Shown here: positions 26,517-34,608 of the stretch, piece after piece | How positions within the stretch are numbered: the first letter of the stretch is position 1 | How the letters are laid out: every line of letters starts with the position of its first letter | NCBI RefSeq assembly: GCF_003574625.1 | Contig: NZ_QNUJ01000001.1 | Location: 496,001-560,000, forward strand | DNA length: 64,000 nucleotides | From: Shinella zoogloeoides | Lineage (GTDB): Bacteria; Pseudomonadota; Alphaproteobacteria; Rhizobiales; Rhizobiaceae | Reading direction: 5' to 3' | Program-made: the position numbers and the translations under genes | The notes under the pieces: generated by a model | What the model was told of the DNA's origin: nothing | The model's database searches: none | Seen by the model: only the letters and a program-made list of their open reading frames with translations

Positions 26517-28007
26517 CTATGATTTCGATATCACCCGGAGCGCGTTTGCCAGCTTCTTGACCGCAACCTCGATCTCGGCCGGCGTATAGGCGGCAAAGCC
26601 CATCAGGAAACCGGCCCTGGCTTCGCCGGATGCGTGCAGCGCCGACAGCCCGAGAAGTTCGATCCCGACACGTCGCGCCGCGTCGATGGCTGCGCGCTCG
26701 GATAGATCGCCTGTCAGCAAGCAGGGCATTTGTAGCCCGCCGATGGGAACGCGCGGTTCGACAAAATCCGACAGGTGTTTGTTGACCAGTCCAACGAGCA
26801 CGTCGAGCCGCTCGGCATAGATGCCGCGCATGGTGCGGACATATGCGCCGAAATGCCCGCCTTCCATAAAGCGGGCCAACGTCAGTTGCGCCATGGGAGC
26901 CGTGTGACCGTCCAGAAGCGTGCGCGCCACCGTCATCGGCTTCACCAGTTGCGGCGGCAGCACGACATAGCCGATCCGCAAGCCTGGAAAGAGCGACTTG
27001 GTGAAGGTGCCGATATAGATGGTGCGATCATGCGGATCGAGACCCTGCACGCAAGCCGTCGGCTTGCCCGCATAATGAAACTCGCTGTCGTAATCGTCTT
27101 CGATAATCCATGCCTGGTGCCGGGCGGCCCATTCGATCAGGGCGAGCCGACGATCAAGCGCCAGCGTCGCGCCGGTTGGGAACTGATGCGAAGGCGTGAG
27201 GAAGACGGCCTTTGCCTTTCGTGGTTCGGCCCTGATCTGCTCGACCACGATGCCCTGCCGGTCAACGTGGATCGGAACACACTCCAATCCTGCCGCATCG
27301 AAGGCTTTGCGCGCGCCGTAATAGGCCGGGTCTTCGATGAAGCTCCGATCACCGGGATCGAGCAGCATATTGGCGCAGAGCGACATGGCCTGTTGCGAAC
27401 TGGTCAGCACCAATACGCGGTCGGCGGTGGCGCGCGCACCGCGCTCAAGGTTCACATAGTCGGCGATGGTGCGGCGCAGCGGCTCGGTTCCCTGCGGATC
27501 GCCGTGATGGAGGGCCTGCGCGCCGACCTCCTTGCGCACCTGCCGTTCCAGCCTCTCCCAGAGCGGAAGCGGAAATGTCCGGGTTTCCGGCACGCCATGC
27601 GCAAAGGGGCGCGGGATCAACATCTCGCGCACCCCGCCGCTGCGGAACATGCCGTTGCCGCGCTTGCTGAGGTTCGGGGCCTGGTTGCGCGCGAGCGCGT
27701 CACGCTGGGAAAGACGGCGGCCGGGCGTGAACTCTGTGATCTCGGCTACGAAACTGCCGCTGCCGACACGGCGGTCGATGAACCCCTCAGCATGAAGCTG
27801 CGCGTAAGCCGTTTCAATCGTGTCGCGTGACACCCCCAACGATTTTGCGAGCGCACGCGACGCCGGCAGCGGCTTGCCCGGCCCCAGTGCGCCATCGACG
27901 ATCAGTTGCCGGATCGCCCGCTGAATCCGCGCATGAAGCGGCATCGCCGCATGGGCGGGATGGGCAAGCCATGCCTTCACGGATTCGAGTTGGGAGTGCT
28001 TGAACAA
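26517..28007 (-). CDS. MocR/PdxR-type regulator (GntR HTH fused to aminotransferase domain)
   Basis: 496 residues from TTG 28007; an internal GTG 9 codons later is possible. The N-terminal winged helix includes PLHARIQRAIRQLIVDGALG and SRALAKSLGVSRDTIETAYAQL. The C-terminal fold-type-I aminotransferase domain has VLVLTSSQQAM, IIEDDYDSEF and the PLP-lysine motif GTFTKSLFPGLRIGYVVLP. Members sense PLP-linked ligands and control vitamin B6 or amino acid genes. It lies between glyA (same strand) and the divergent BenE-type transporter. A repeated decamer, AATGGTCYGA, occurs in front of both glyA (26483-26492, inverted) and this gene (28007-28016). Confidence 0.9.
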   Translation of the reverse strand: MFKHSQLESVKAWLAHPAHAAMPLHARIQRAIRQLIVDGALGPGKPLPASRALAKSLGVSRDTIETAYAQLHAEGFIDRRVGSGSFVAEITEFTPGRRLSQRDALARNQAPNLSKRGNGMFRSGGVREMLIPRPFAHGVPETRTFPLPLWERLERQVRKEVGAQALHHGDPQGTEPLRRTIADYVNLERGARATADRVLVLTSSQQAMSLCANMLLDPGDRSFIEDPAYYGARKAFDAAGLECVPIHVDRQGIVVEQIRAEPRKAKAVFLTPSHQFPTGATLALDRRLALIEWAARHQAWIIEDDYDSEFHYAGKPTACVQGLDPHDRTIYIGTFTKSLFPGLRIGYVVLPPQLVKPMTVARTLLDGHTAPMAQLTLARFMEGGHFGAYVRTMRGIYAERLDVLVGLVNKHLSDFVEPRVPIGGLQMPCLLTGDLSERAAIDAARRVGIELLGLSALHASGEARAGFLMGFAAYTPAEIEVAVKKLANALRVISKS

Positions 28008-28122
28008 ATGGTCCGAATCTCTCTGGGAAAATGGATGGGCAAATCAGGCCATTGATCGGCTACTTGTCAAGGCAATTCGTCGCCTCCGCGATCCCAAAGC
28101 CTTCAGGAGTTTCGTCACGACC

Positions 28123-29367
28123 ATGCCTTCCAGCTCATCACCCATTCGTCTCAACGATCTGACCTATCCCATCGTGGCGGGATTGATCTCCGTTATCGTC
28201 AATTATGGCGGCACCTTCATTCTGGTCTTTCAGGCCGCAAAGGTCGCGGGGCTTAGCCCGGAATTGACGGCCTCCTGGGTGTGGTCGGTTTCGATTGGCG
28301 TCGGGTTGACCGGACTGTTCCTGAGCTGGAGGTTTCGCGAACCAATCATCACCGCCTGGTCCACGCCAGCGGCGGCGTTCCTCGTCACGGCATTGGCAAC
28401 GACGCCCTATTCAGAGGCGGTCGGCGCTTACATGATCTCGGCGGTGGCCTTCGTCGCGCTTGGACTGTCGGGCTATTTCGAGAAGGTGATCTGGCTGATT
28501 CCGCCGGGCATCGCCTCTGGTCTGCTTGCGGGCATTCTGTTGCAATTCGGCATGGGCGCATTCGGTGGCGCAAGCGTCGATCCGCCGCTGGTCGGCCTCC
28601 TGATCGTCGCCTATGTCGTGTTGAAGCGCTTCTCCGCCCGCTATGCCGTGGTCGGCATCCTCGCCCTCGGACTGGTCTTCCTGCTGACACAGGGCCGGGT
28701 CGATCTGTCGGGGTTGAAACCGGAGTTTGCCGCGCCCGTCTTCACCATGCCGGAGTTTTCGCTGAATGCACTTCTATCCGTCGCGCTGCCCCTATTTCTC
28801 ATCACGCTGACCGGCCAATACATGCCGGGAATGCTGGTGCTGCGGAATGATGGTTTCAAGACGAGTGCTAATCCCATCGTCACCGTGACGGGCCTCGGTT
28901 CTCTCATCATGGCCCCGTTCGGCTCCCATGCCTTCAACATCGCGGCCATCACGGCGGCAATCGCCACTGGCAGGGAAGCCCATGAAGACCCGCGCAAGCG
29001 CTGGATCGCCGGCATCGCGGCGGGCTGCTTCTATGTGCTGGTCGGGGTGTTCGGCGTCACGCTCGCCGCCGTCTTCATGGCCTTCCCGGCAACCTTCATC
29101 ACGACGCTTGCCGGTCTGGCGCTGCTCGGCACCATTGGCAGCAGTCTCGCCGGAGCGATGGCCGATCCGACATCGCGTGAAGCTGCACTCATCACCTTCC
29201 TGGCGTCCGCTGCCAACATCAAACTGCTCGGCATCGGCGGTGCGTTCTGGGGGCTGATGATCGGCCTTGTCGCTTACATGGTTCTGAATGGCCGTCTGCC
29301 GTGCCGTGAACAAGGAAGGCGGCGGGGTTGCGGCTGTGATGCTGGCGTGAGGGAACGCGATGAGTGA
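28123..29367 (+). CDS. BenE-family membrane transporter
   Basis: 414-residue integral membrane protein with about 11-12 hydrophobic segments. It is similar to BenE (benzoate/H+ symporter family): AGLISVIVNYGGTFILVFQA, WSTPAAAFLV, LIPPGIASGLLAGILLQFG and APFGSHAFNIAAITAAI. ATG 28123 is preferred because it directly begins SSSSPIRLNDLTYPIVAG and AGGAG lies at 28105-28109; the upstream frame from a TTG at 28000 overlaps the MocR gene. The last ~25 residues (after NGRLP) are Arg/Cys-rich. The family is named for benzoate, but substrates vary. Divergence from the MocR gene suggests that regulator controls it. Confidence 0.87.
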   Translation: MPSSSSPIRLNDLTYPIVAGLISVIVNYGGTFILVFQAAKVAGLSPELTASWVWSVSIGVGLTGLFLSWRFREPIITAWSTPAAAFLVTALATTPYSEAVGAYMISAVAFVALGLSGYFEKVIWLIPPGIASGLLAGILLQFGMGAFGGASVDPPLVGLLIVAYVVLKRFSARYAVVGILALGLVFLLTQGRVDLSGLKPEFAAPVFTMPEFSLNALLSVALPLFLITLTGQYMPGMLVLRNDGFKTSANPIVTVTGLGSLIMAPFGSHAFNIAAITAAIATGREAHEDPRKRWIAGIAAGCFYVLVGVFGVTLAAVFMAFPATFITTLAGLALLGTIGSSLAGAMADPTSREAALITFLASAANIKLLGIGGAFWGLMIGLVAYMVLNGRLPCREQGRRRGCGCDAGVRERDE

Positions 29368-29410
29368 CCATCGAAGTTGAAGTGAAGGCCCTTGCGAACG
29401 ATACTAGACA

Positions 29411-30097
29411 TTATCGGAGATATCTGAGGCTCAGCAATATTAGAGGCATTGCCAAAGCACAGAAGGACAATCCTCCCAGGTGCTGGCACCCCAGGACTCC
29501 AAGTACGCCACCGAGTGCGAAGAAGACAATCGTGGCGAAGTGGAGCTTCAAGCGCAGTACAATTGCTAGCTTCTCAGTGCTCGAGTTGCCTCCTAAGAGC
29601 ATGGCGATGCCAACGCCGATGTCGGTAGCGATGCCCGAGACGTGGGTTGTTCGCACACGACTACCGGAAATCCGGGTTGACGCCGCATTTTGTAATCCCA
29701 TGGTTAAGCTTAACAGGCCTACTACTAGCACGCCATGTGGTGGCCGCGTGCTCAGGCTGATGACAAGCCCCACAAAGATAAGAAAAGCGGCCTCGATAAT
29801 CAATGTAAGGGCGTAGATGTTGCTGCGCTGCTGTCGTTTGCCAAACTCGATAAGAATCGAGGCAATGAAAGCGCCAAAGATGAACATCGCTACGATTGTC
29901 AGGAAACCGAGCGCCAAGTCGGATTGCGAGACCGCAAAGAGATCGGAGGCCATCGAGACATTGCCGGTCATGTTGGCCGAGAAGTAGCGGTAGCCAAAGT
30001 AACCAGCACTGTTCACGCCGCCTGCGACGAACGCCAGAATTGAGGCCAGCATCAGGTCGGTTGCTGGTGTCCTCTTGTCACCTTCTTGGATGAGCAT
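29411..30097 (-). CDS. DUF1275 (YoaK-family) membrane protein
   Basis: 228-residue hydrophobic protein with about six membrane segments. Family-typical stretches are AFVAGGVNSAGYFGYRYFSA, MTGNVSMASD, GLLSLTMGLQNAASTRISG and VRTTHVSGIATDIGVGIA. The DUF1275 family is widespread and its function is not established. It is convergent with the BenE-type gene, whose stop lies 44 bases away; both are followed by almost no spacer. A putative start ATG 30097 is used. No operon partner is visible. Confidence 0.85.
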   Translation of the reverse strand: MLIQEGDKRTPATDLMLASILAFVAGGVNSAGYFGYRYFSANMTGNVSMASDLFAVSQSDLALGFLTIVAMFIFGAFIASILIEFGKRQQRSNIYALTLIIEAAFLIFVGLVISLSTRPPHGVLVVGLLSLTMGLQNAASTRISGSRVRTTHVSGIATDIGVGIAMLLGGNSSTEKLAIVLRLKLHFATIVFFALGGVLGVLGCQHLGGLSFCALAMPLILLSLRYLR

Positions 30098-30501
30098 TTC
30101 GATTTTACATTGCTATGGATGCGGTGAGGGAACGAGCCCACGCCTCATTCCTGCGGGGCAAGATGCAACGCCAACGCTCGAAAGTCGATGGGGTCAGAGA
30201 CCCATTTATGTATCCGAGAAGTGTCGGTCGCTCGGGGCTAAGCCGTCCTAAAACCGGAATGATATGTTCAGGCGAAGGCAGGTTGCCGTCGAGTTTTTGG
30301 CGGTGCGACTGCTTGGCTGCTGAGGATTCCTGCAACAGGAGCTGCACTCTTGTTGTTCGCGGCGCAGGGTCTGGCAGATGCTGGTCAGGCAGCGAATCTA
30401 GACCAAGCGTACTAGTCCGCCACAGGAGTTAAAGGGGCTGATGCGCAAGAGCACCATACGGTTCGAGCACAGGTGAGAGCGAGACCGTCATCGTGTTTGG
30501 A
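30098..30501. other. Intergenic region without a supported gene
   Basis: About 400 bases between the divergent-looking DUF1275 gene and the 3' end of the sensor kinase gene. Short frames exist on both strands but none has a convincing start or family pattern. One plus-strand phase (about 30268-30417) reads WLLRIPATGAALLLFAAQGLADA before a stop, signal-peptide-like in composition, without a start codon. It may be a decayed exported-protein gene or chance. Confidence 0.4.
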
Positions 30502-31866
30502 CTATGCGTGGTTAAACTGAAGATCAGCTTGCAGCCCGTTGTCGGTTTCCCGGTTCCGCAACGCAAAGCCTATGCGATAGGCATCGACGATTTCGCGGAC
30601 GATGGAGAGACCGAAACCCGAGCCGGGTGATGCCGTGTCGAGACGCCAGCCTCGGCGGGTGAGATTGTCGAGTTCCTGCTCCGGCACGCCTGGGCCATCG
30701 TCCGAGATTGTGAGATGCAAGCTGGTTTCATCGCGCCACCAGCGGACGTGGATCTCGGCCTTTGCCCATTTGACGGCATTTTCGAGCAGGTTGCCGATGA
30801 GCTCGCGAAAGTCGGCTGGGTCCATGGCCACGGTCTCGGTGCTTGGGCCGTCGATCTCGAACCGCAGCCGCTCGCCGGATGGGGAGCGCTTGAGGATGCG
30901 CACGAGCTCGCCGACGATCATGGCGACGTCGGCATCCGAGCGGCGCAGTTGCGCGCTGGCGGTGATGCGGGCGAGCGCCAGCTCGCGTTCCACGTGGTTG
31001 CGCATGACGGATGCCAGATGCTCCAGTTCGTCCGCCATGGCGGTATTTCCCTTGTCGCGCAGGGTCACGGCGTCGTTCGAGAGCACAGTCAGCGGCGTGC
31101 GCAGGCCGTGGGCGAGGTCGGCCGCGCGCTTCCTCGCCTTGCCCATCATCGCTTCCTGCGTATCCAGAAGCGCATTGACTGCCGCCACGGTGCTCTGGAA
31201 TTCGCTAGGATAGGGGCCGGTCAACTGGCTGGCACGCCGCTCGCGGATGCGCACGATCCCTTCGTTCAGCGCCGCCAGCGGCCGCAGCCCGAGGGTGAGC
31301 TGCAGGATCGACGCGACGACGAGGAAGGCGCCGAGCCCGGCGACGGCCGGCAAGATGTCGCGGATGAAAGCGGTCCTGGCCTCCTCCAGCGTGCGCGCGT
31401 CGATGGCGGCCGCGATGCGCAGCGCGCGTGTCCCCTCTGGTGCGGCGACCCGCACGAGCCGTTCGAGGACGATCAGCGAACTTCCGGCTGGGCCGGGCAG
31501 CAGGTAGCGATGGACCGCGCCCTCGGCGTGCTGGTCCGCAGGCAAGGCGAGGGCCGTGTCGAACAGCGAGAGCGAACGGATGGTCTGCCCCCGCGCATCG
31601 TCGACGATCTGCCAGTAGAGCCCGCCATAGGGCGTGGCGAAGCGCTGGTCGAGCGGACTTTCCGGGCGCTGGAGCGTGCCGTCGGCGGCAAAGGACAGCG
31701 CGCCGGCCAGCGTGTTGATATGGCTGGTCAGCTCCGCGTCGATGCGATTGCTGATGTTGCTCGAGAAGAGCGAGACCAGCAAGGTGACGGTCAGCGTCAG
31801 CGCGAGGCTCACCGTCAACGCGGAAATCAGCAGGAGGCGGCTGCGAATGGAGGCGGGCCATCTCAT
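30502..31866 (-). CDS. Two-component sensor histidine kinase (PhoQ/QseC-like architecture)
   Basis: 454 residues: membrane segment ~10-33, periplasmic loop ~34-170, second membrane segment ~171-192, a HAMP-like linker, then the dimerisation histidine H253 in DLAHGLRTPLTVLSND. The HATPase domain follows, with the N box (LIGNLLENAVKWAK), G1 (ISDDGPGVP) and G2 (GSGFGLSIVREIVDAY). The start overlaps the response regulator stop by ATGA, and a PepSY gene precedes that, so transcription runs PepSY - regulator - kinase. Similar trios respond to metals, cationic peptides or envelope stress; the signal is not readable here. Confidence 0.92.
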   Translation of the reverse strand: MRWPASIRSRLLLISALTVSLALTLTVTLLVSLFSSNISNRIDAELTSHINTLAGALSFAADGTLQRPESPLDQRFATPYGGLYWQIVDDARGQTIRSLSLFDTALALPADQHAEGAVHRYLLPGPAGSSLIVLERLVRVAAPEGTRALRIAAAIDARTLEEARTAFIRDILPAVAGLGAFLVVASILQLTLGLRPLAALNEGIVRIRERRASQLTGPYPSEFQSTVAAVNALLDTQEAMMGKARKRAADLAHGLRTPLTVLSNDAVTLRDKGNTAMADELEHLASVMRNHVERELALARITASAQLRRSDADVAMIVGELVRILKRSPSGERLRFEIDGPSTETVAMDPADFRELIGNLLENAVKWAKAEIHVRWWRDETSLHLTISDDGPGVPEQELDNLTRRGWRLDTASPGSGFGLSIVREIVDAYRIGFALRNRETDNGLQADLQFNHA

Positions 31867-32525
31867 GCGGCGGCGATCCGATAGCCGTAGCCGCGGCGCG
31901 TCTCGATGAAGGCCTTTCCCAGCTTACGCCGCAGCCGGCCGATCAGCACCTCCACCGAGTTGCTGTCGCGGTCGAAATCTTGGGCATAGAGCTGCTCGGT
32001 TAGTTCCTGCTGGCTGACATAGCGCTCGCGGTTCTGGAACAGATGGTGCAGGCAGCGATATTCGAGCGGCGTCAGGTCGATCGGACGGTCCCGGAGCGTC
32101 ACGGATTTGCTGCGCGGATCGAGATGCAGGTCGCCGGCACTGAGCACCGGGCTCGGCTCGCCAGCATAGCGGCGCAGGATAGCGCGCAGGCGGGCGAGGA
32201 CTTCCGCGATCTGGAAGGGCTTGGCGAGGTAGTCGTCCGCCCCGGCGTCGATGCCTTCCACGCGCTCTTCCCAGTTGCCGCGCGCCGTTAGGATGAGGAC
32301 GGGGAAGCGGCGCCCGTCCTTGCGCCAGCGCTTCAGGATAGTCATGCCGTCCATGGAAGGCAGGCCGAGATCGAGAATGACGGCGGCGAAATCCTCGCTC
32401 TCACCGCGATACCAACCGTCTTCGCCGTCGCGGGCATGGTCCACGACATAACCCGCCCGCTCCAGATGGGCGATGAGATCGCGGGCGATCAGCCGGTCGT
32501 CTTCGACGAGCAGTATGCGCATCAT
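31863..32525 (-). CDS. OmpR-family response regulator
   Basis: 220 residues: receiver domain with acidic pocket EDD, phospho-acceptor D52 in ILDLGLPSMDG, and the switch lysine in ADDYLAKPF. The C-terminal winged helix includes LTPLEYRCLHHLFQNRERYVSQQEL and VEVLIGRLRRKLG. The ATG overlaps the PepSY stop (32522-32525), so the three genes are translationally coupled. A direct repeat TCAGCCA with 11-base spacing and a GCTGAC/GTCAGC inverted repeat in the divergent promoter (32888-32919) fit binding by an OmpR-type dimer and suggest control of both directions. Confidence 0.93.
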   Translation of the reverse strand: MMRILLVEDDRLIARDLIAHLERAGYVVDHARDGEDGWYRGESEDFAAVILDLGLPSMDGMTILKRWRKDGRRFPVLILTARGNWEERVEGIDAGADDYLAKPFQIAEVLARLRAILRRYAGEPSPVLSAGDLHLDPRSKSVTLRDRPIDLTPLEYRCLHHLFQNRERYVSQQELTEQLYAQDFDRDSNSVEVLIGRLRRKLGKAFIETRRGYGYRIAAA

Positions 32526-32854
32526 TCGTTCTCGACTTCGAGGATCGTGCCGCTCGCTGCGTCCATCTCGATTTCGACGAGCTGTCCCTCGGGCGACAGG
32601 ACTTTGAATTTATAGAGGAAGCGCCCGTGTTTCCGGCGCGGCTCCACGCGCACGATATCGCCCTTGAATCGCTGGCGCACGATCTCGCGCAATTCGGCGA
32701 AGGGTTTGATTGTGCCCCTCGAGACCGCCTCCTGGGCAGCGTCGAGGGTGTGCCCGTCCGTGTCGTCGCCGTCATCGTCCGCATGGGCGGCCACGCCGGC
32801 CGACAGGAGCCCGGCAAGGGAAAGGGCGGCGATGGACATGAGGAGGATACGCAT
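32522..32854 (-). CDS. Small periplasmic PepSY-domain protein
   Basis: 110 residues from ATG 32854: signal peptide (RILLMSIAALSLAGLLSAGVAAHA), an acidic spacer (DDDGDDTDG), then a PepSY domain with AVSRGTIKPFAELREIVRQR, the GDIVRVE strand, LYKFKVLSPEGQLVEIEMDA and ILEVENE. PepSY proteins are often encoded beside two-component systems and may inhibit peptidases or modulate the sensor. This gene is first in the minus-strand operon with the response regulator and kinase. A further upstream start at 32920 is possible but would place a non-signal tail before the signal peptide. Confidence 0.87.
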   Translation of the reverse strand: MRILLMSIAALSLAGLLSAGVAAHADDDGDDTDGHTLDAAQEAVSRGTIKPFAELREIVRQRFKGDIVRVEPRRKHGRFLYKFKVLSPEGQLVEIEMDAASGTILEVENE

Positions 32855-32887
32855 GATCGAAGCGTAGCACGCCGAGGCTGAAATTTT

Positions 32888-32919
32888 GCTGACATTTCCC
32901 GTCAGCCATCGCTCAGCCA
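32888..32919. promoter_or_regulatory. Candidate OmpR-type regulator binding site in divergent promoter
   Basis: Between the two divergent PepSY genes, TCAGCCA occurs at 32902-32908 and 32913-32919, an 11-base repeat interval that puts both copies on one helix face, as OmpR/PhoB-type regulators prefer. In addition GCTGAC (32888-32893) pairs with GTCAGC (32901-32906) as an inverted repeat. The site is placed to control both the PepSY-regulator-kinase operon and the PepSY-cytochrome b561 operon. This is inferred from motif layout only. Confidence 0.48.
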
Positions 32920-32983
32920 CGGTTGCCTATGGTGCGTCCAGCGTCGGGGCAGGGTGCTCCGGCCGGCCACAAGGAGAAATTCC

Positions 32984-33262
32984 ATGAAGACATTCCTTCT
33001 CGCAACCGCCCTTCTGGGCTTGTTCGCCGCCGGTGCGGCCCGCGCCGAAGATGAAGGCAAGGGTTGCAACGTGCCGAAGGACAAGTGGATGACCGAGGAC
33101 GCCATGAAGGACAAGGCCAAGGCGATGGGCTTCGACGTCCGGCGGATAAAGGTCGAGAACGGCTGCTACGAAGTCTATGCGATCGACGCCAAGGGCGCCA
33201 AGGTCGAGACAATCTTCAATCCGCAGACCGGCGAGCCCGTCGGCTCGGAAGGAGCGGAATGA
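32984..33262 (+). CDS. Small exported PepSY-domain protein
   Basis: 92 residues from ATG 32984, preceded by AAGGAG (32971-32976). A signal peptide (KTFLLATALLGLFAAGAARA) is followed by a short PepSY-like domain: WMTEDAMKDKAKAMGFDVRR, IKVENGCYEVYAIDAKGAKV and ETIFNPQTGEPV. Two cysteines (in KGCNVP and NGCYEV) could form a disulfide. It is coupled by ATGA to a cytochrome b561 gene; such PepSY/b561 pairs are common in Rhizobiales and are often controlled by the neighbouring two-component system. Confidence 0.86.
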   Translation: MKTFLLATALLGLFAAGAARAEDEGKGCNVPKDKWMTEDAMKDKAKAMGFDVRRIKVENGCYEVYAIDAKGAKVETIFNPQTGEPVGSEGAE

Positions 33263-33813
33263 TGGCGCCGCTCTCCCGAACCAGTGGGGCGGGGGAAAGC
33301 GTCAAGGTGTGGGACCCGCTCGTGCGGGTCTTTCACTGGTCGCTGGTCTGCCTCTTCGTTTTTTCCTTCGTTACCGGCGACGAATGGAAGAAGGCTCATA
33401 TCCTTTCCGGCTATGCTATCGCCGGGCTGATCGCCTTGCGCCTTGCCTGGGGGCTGCTGGGGCCACATCACGCACGCTTCGCCAACTTCCTCTACGCCCC
33501 CACGACGATTCTAGCGTTCCTCCGTGACAGCCTCGCCTTCCGCGCCAAACGGTATCTCGGCCACAATCCGGCGGGTGGCGCTATGGTCGTCCTGCTGCTC
33601 ACTGCGGTGTCCGGCATCGTGACCACCGGTTATATGATGACCACGGATGCCTATTGGGGGGTCGGCTGGGTGGAGGATGTCCACAAGGTCCTTGTCTATT
33701 CGACCATCGGGCTGGTCGCCCTGCATATCGCTGGCGTTGTTCTAGCCAGCGTCGAGCACCGGGAAAACCTCGTGCGTGCCATGGTGACGGGAAGAAAGCG
33801 CCGCGAAGGTTGA
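33259..33813 (+). CDS. Cytochrome b561 family protein
   Basis: 184-residue membrane cytochrome with four predicted membrane helices. Candidate haem-ligand histidines sit in VFHWSLV, KKAHILSGYA, DVHKVLVYS and VALHIAGVV, matching the two-haem layout of the CybB-like family. The family transfers electrons from quinol to a periplasmic acceptor; here the co-transcribed PepSY protein could be the partner or regulator. The start overlaps the PepSY stop by ATGA. The segment WDPLVRVFHWSLV is typical of bacterial b561 proteins paired with small periplasmic proteins. Confidence 0.9.
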   Translation: MMAPLSRTSGAGESVKVWDPLVRVFHWSLVCLFVFSFVTGDEWKKAHILSGYAIAGLIALRLAWGLLGPHHARFANFLYAPTTILAFLRDSLAFRAKRYLGHNPAGGAMVVLLLTAVSGIVTTGYMMTTDAYWGVGWVEDVHKVLVYSTIGLVALHIAGVVLASVEHRENLVRAMVTGRKRREG

Positions 33814-33837
33814 TGTGCGGTTGTCTATATGGCACCA

Positions 33838-33854
33838 TTTAGAATAGTTCTAAA
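33838..33854. promoter_or_regulatory. ICE / Irr box (iron control element)
   Basis: TTTAGAATAGTTCTAAA is a perfect 7-base inverted repeat around three bases and matches the known ICE consensus of the Irr regulator in Rhizobiales and Rhodobacterales (TTTAGAA-N3-TTCTAAA). It lies 57 bases before the ATG of the VIT-family transporter gene, with the P1B-type ATPase two bases after that gene. Irr is stable in low iron and typically represses iron-storage, iron-use and iron-export genes then. The prediction is therefore that both transporters are switched on when iron is plentiful. Confidence 0.83.
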
Positions 33855-33910
33855 TAAATAGCCTGACGTCATCATGCAACCACAGTCGATCTGCTGAAAT
33901 CGGAGATGCC

Positions 33911-34606
33911 ATGCGCGCCGTCCACAAGGAAAGCCACCTCATCGAACGTATCGGCTGGCTCCGCGCGGCGGTGCTGGGTGCCAATGACGGGCTGATCTCG
34001 ACGTCGAGCCTCATCGTCGGTGTCGCGGCGGCGACCGCGGCATCGCAGGAAATCCTCGTCGCTGGTGTCGCCGGGTTGGTGGCTGGTGCGATGTCGATGG
34101 CGGCAGGGGAATATGTCTCCGTCAGCTCCCAGGCCGATACGGAACAGGCCGACATGGCGCGTGAGCGTCACGAGCTGGCCACCCAGCCGGAGGCGGAGCT
34201 GGCAGAACTCGCCGCAATCTACGAGCAGCGCGGTGTCGCGCCGGATCTTGCCCGCCAGGTCGCCGAACAAATGATGGCGAAGGACGCCTTCGAAGCTCAT
34301 GCACGGGACGAACTTGGCCTGTCGAGCCACGTAATGGCGCGGCCTGTCCAGGCGGCGCTGACGTCGGCGGCGACATTCGCGACGGGCGCGGCCCTGCCGC
34401 TGGCGGTCGCCCTGCTGACGCCGTCGGGAACGGCCGTCTGGGCTGTGTCCGTTGCCTGTCTCATCGGGCTTGCCGTCCTCGGCGCGATCGGCGCGCGTGC
34501 CGGCGGTGCTGGCATCTGGCGGCCGACTGTCCGGGTCGTTTTCTGGGGCGCGGTCGCCATGGCGTCGACGGCGGCCATTGGCACCCTCATCGGCCGGGCG
34601 ATCTGA
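33911..34606 (+). CDS. VIT1/CCC1-family Fe2+/Mn2+ transporter
   Basis: 231-residue membrane protein of the vacuolar iron transporter family. GWLRAAVLGANDGLISTSSLIVGVAAA and the loop AAGEYVSVSSQADTEQADMARER are diagnostic; the second contains metal-binding acidic residues of the cytoplasmic helix. The C-terminal part adds three more membrane segments. There is no N-terminal ferritin-like domain, so it is not an MbfA-type protein, although MbfA is the better known Irr-controlled VIT protein in Rhizobiales. With the Irr box upstream and a metal-efflux ATPase downstream, export of excess Fe(II) is the most economical role; manganese is an alternative. Confidence 0.9.
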   Translation: MRAVHKESHLIERIGWLRAAVLGANDGLISTSSLIVGVAAATAASQEILVAGVAGLVAGAMSMAAGEYVSVSSQADTEQADMARERHELATQPEAELAELAAIYEQRGVAPDLARQVAEQMMAKDAFEAHARDELGLSSHVMARPVQAALTSAATFATGAALPLAVALLTPSGTAVWAVSVACLIGLAVLGAIGARAGGAGIWRPTVRVVFWGAVAMASTAAIGTLIGRAI

Positions 34607-34608
34607 TC

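Noticed and set aside
33911-34606. Calling the VIT protein MbfA
   Set aside because: The N-terminal ferritin-like domain that defines MbfA is absent.
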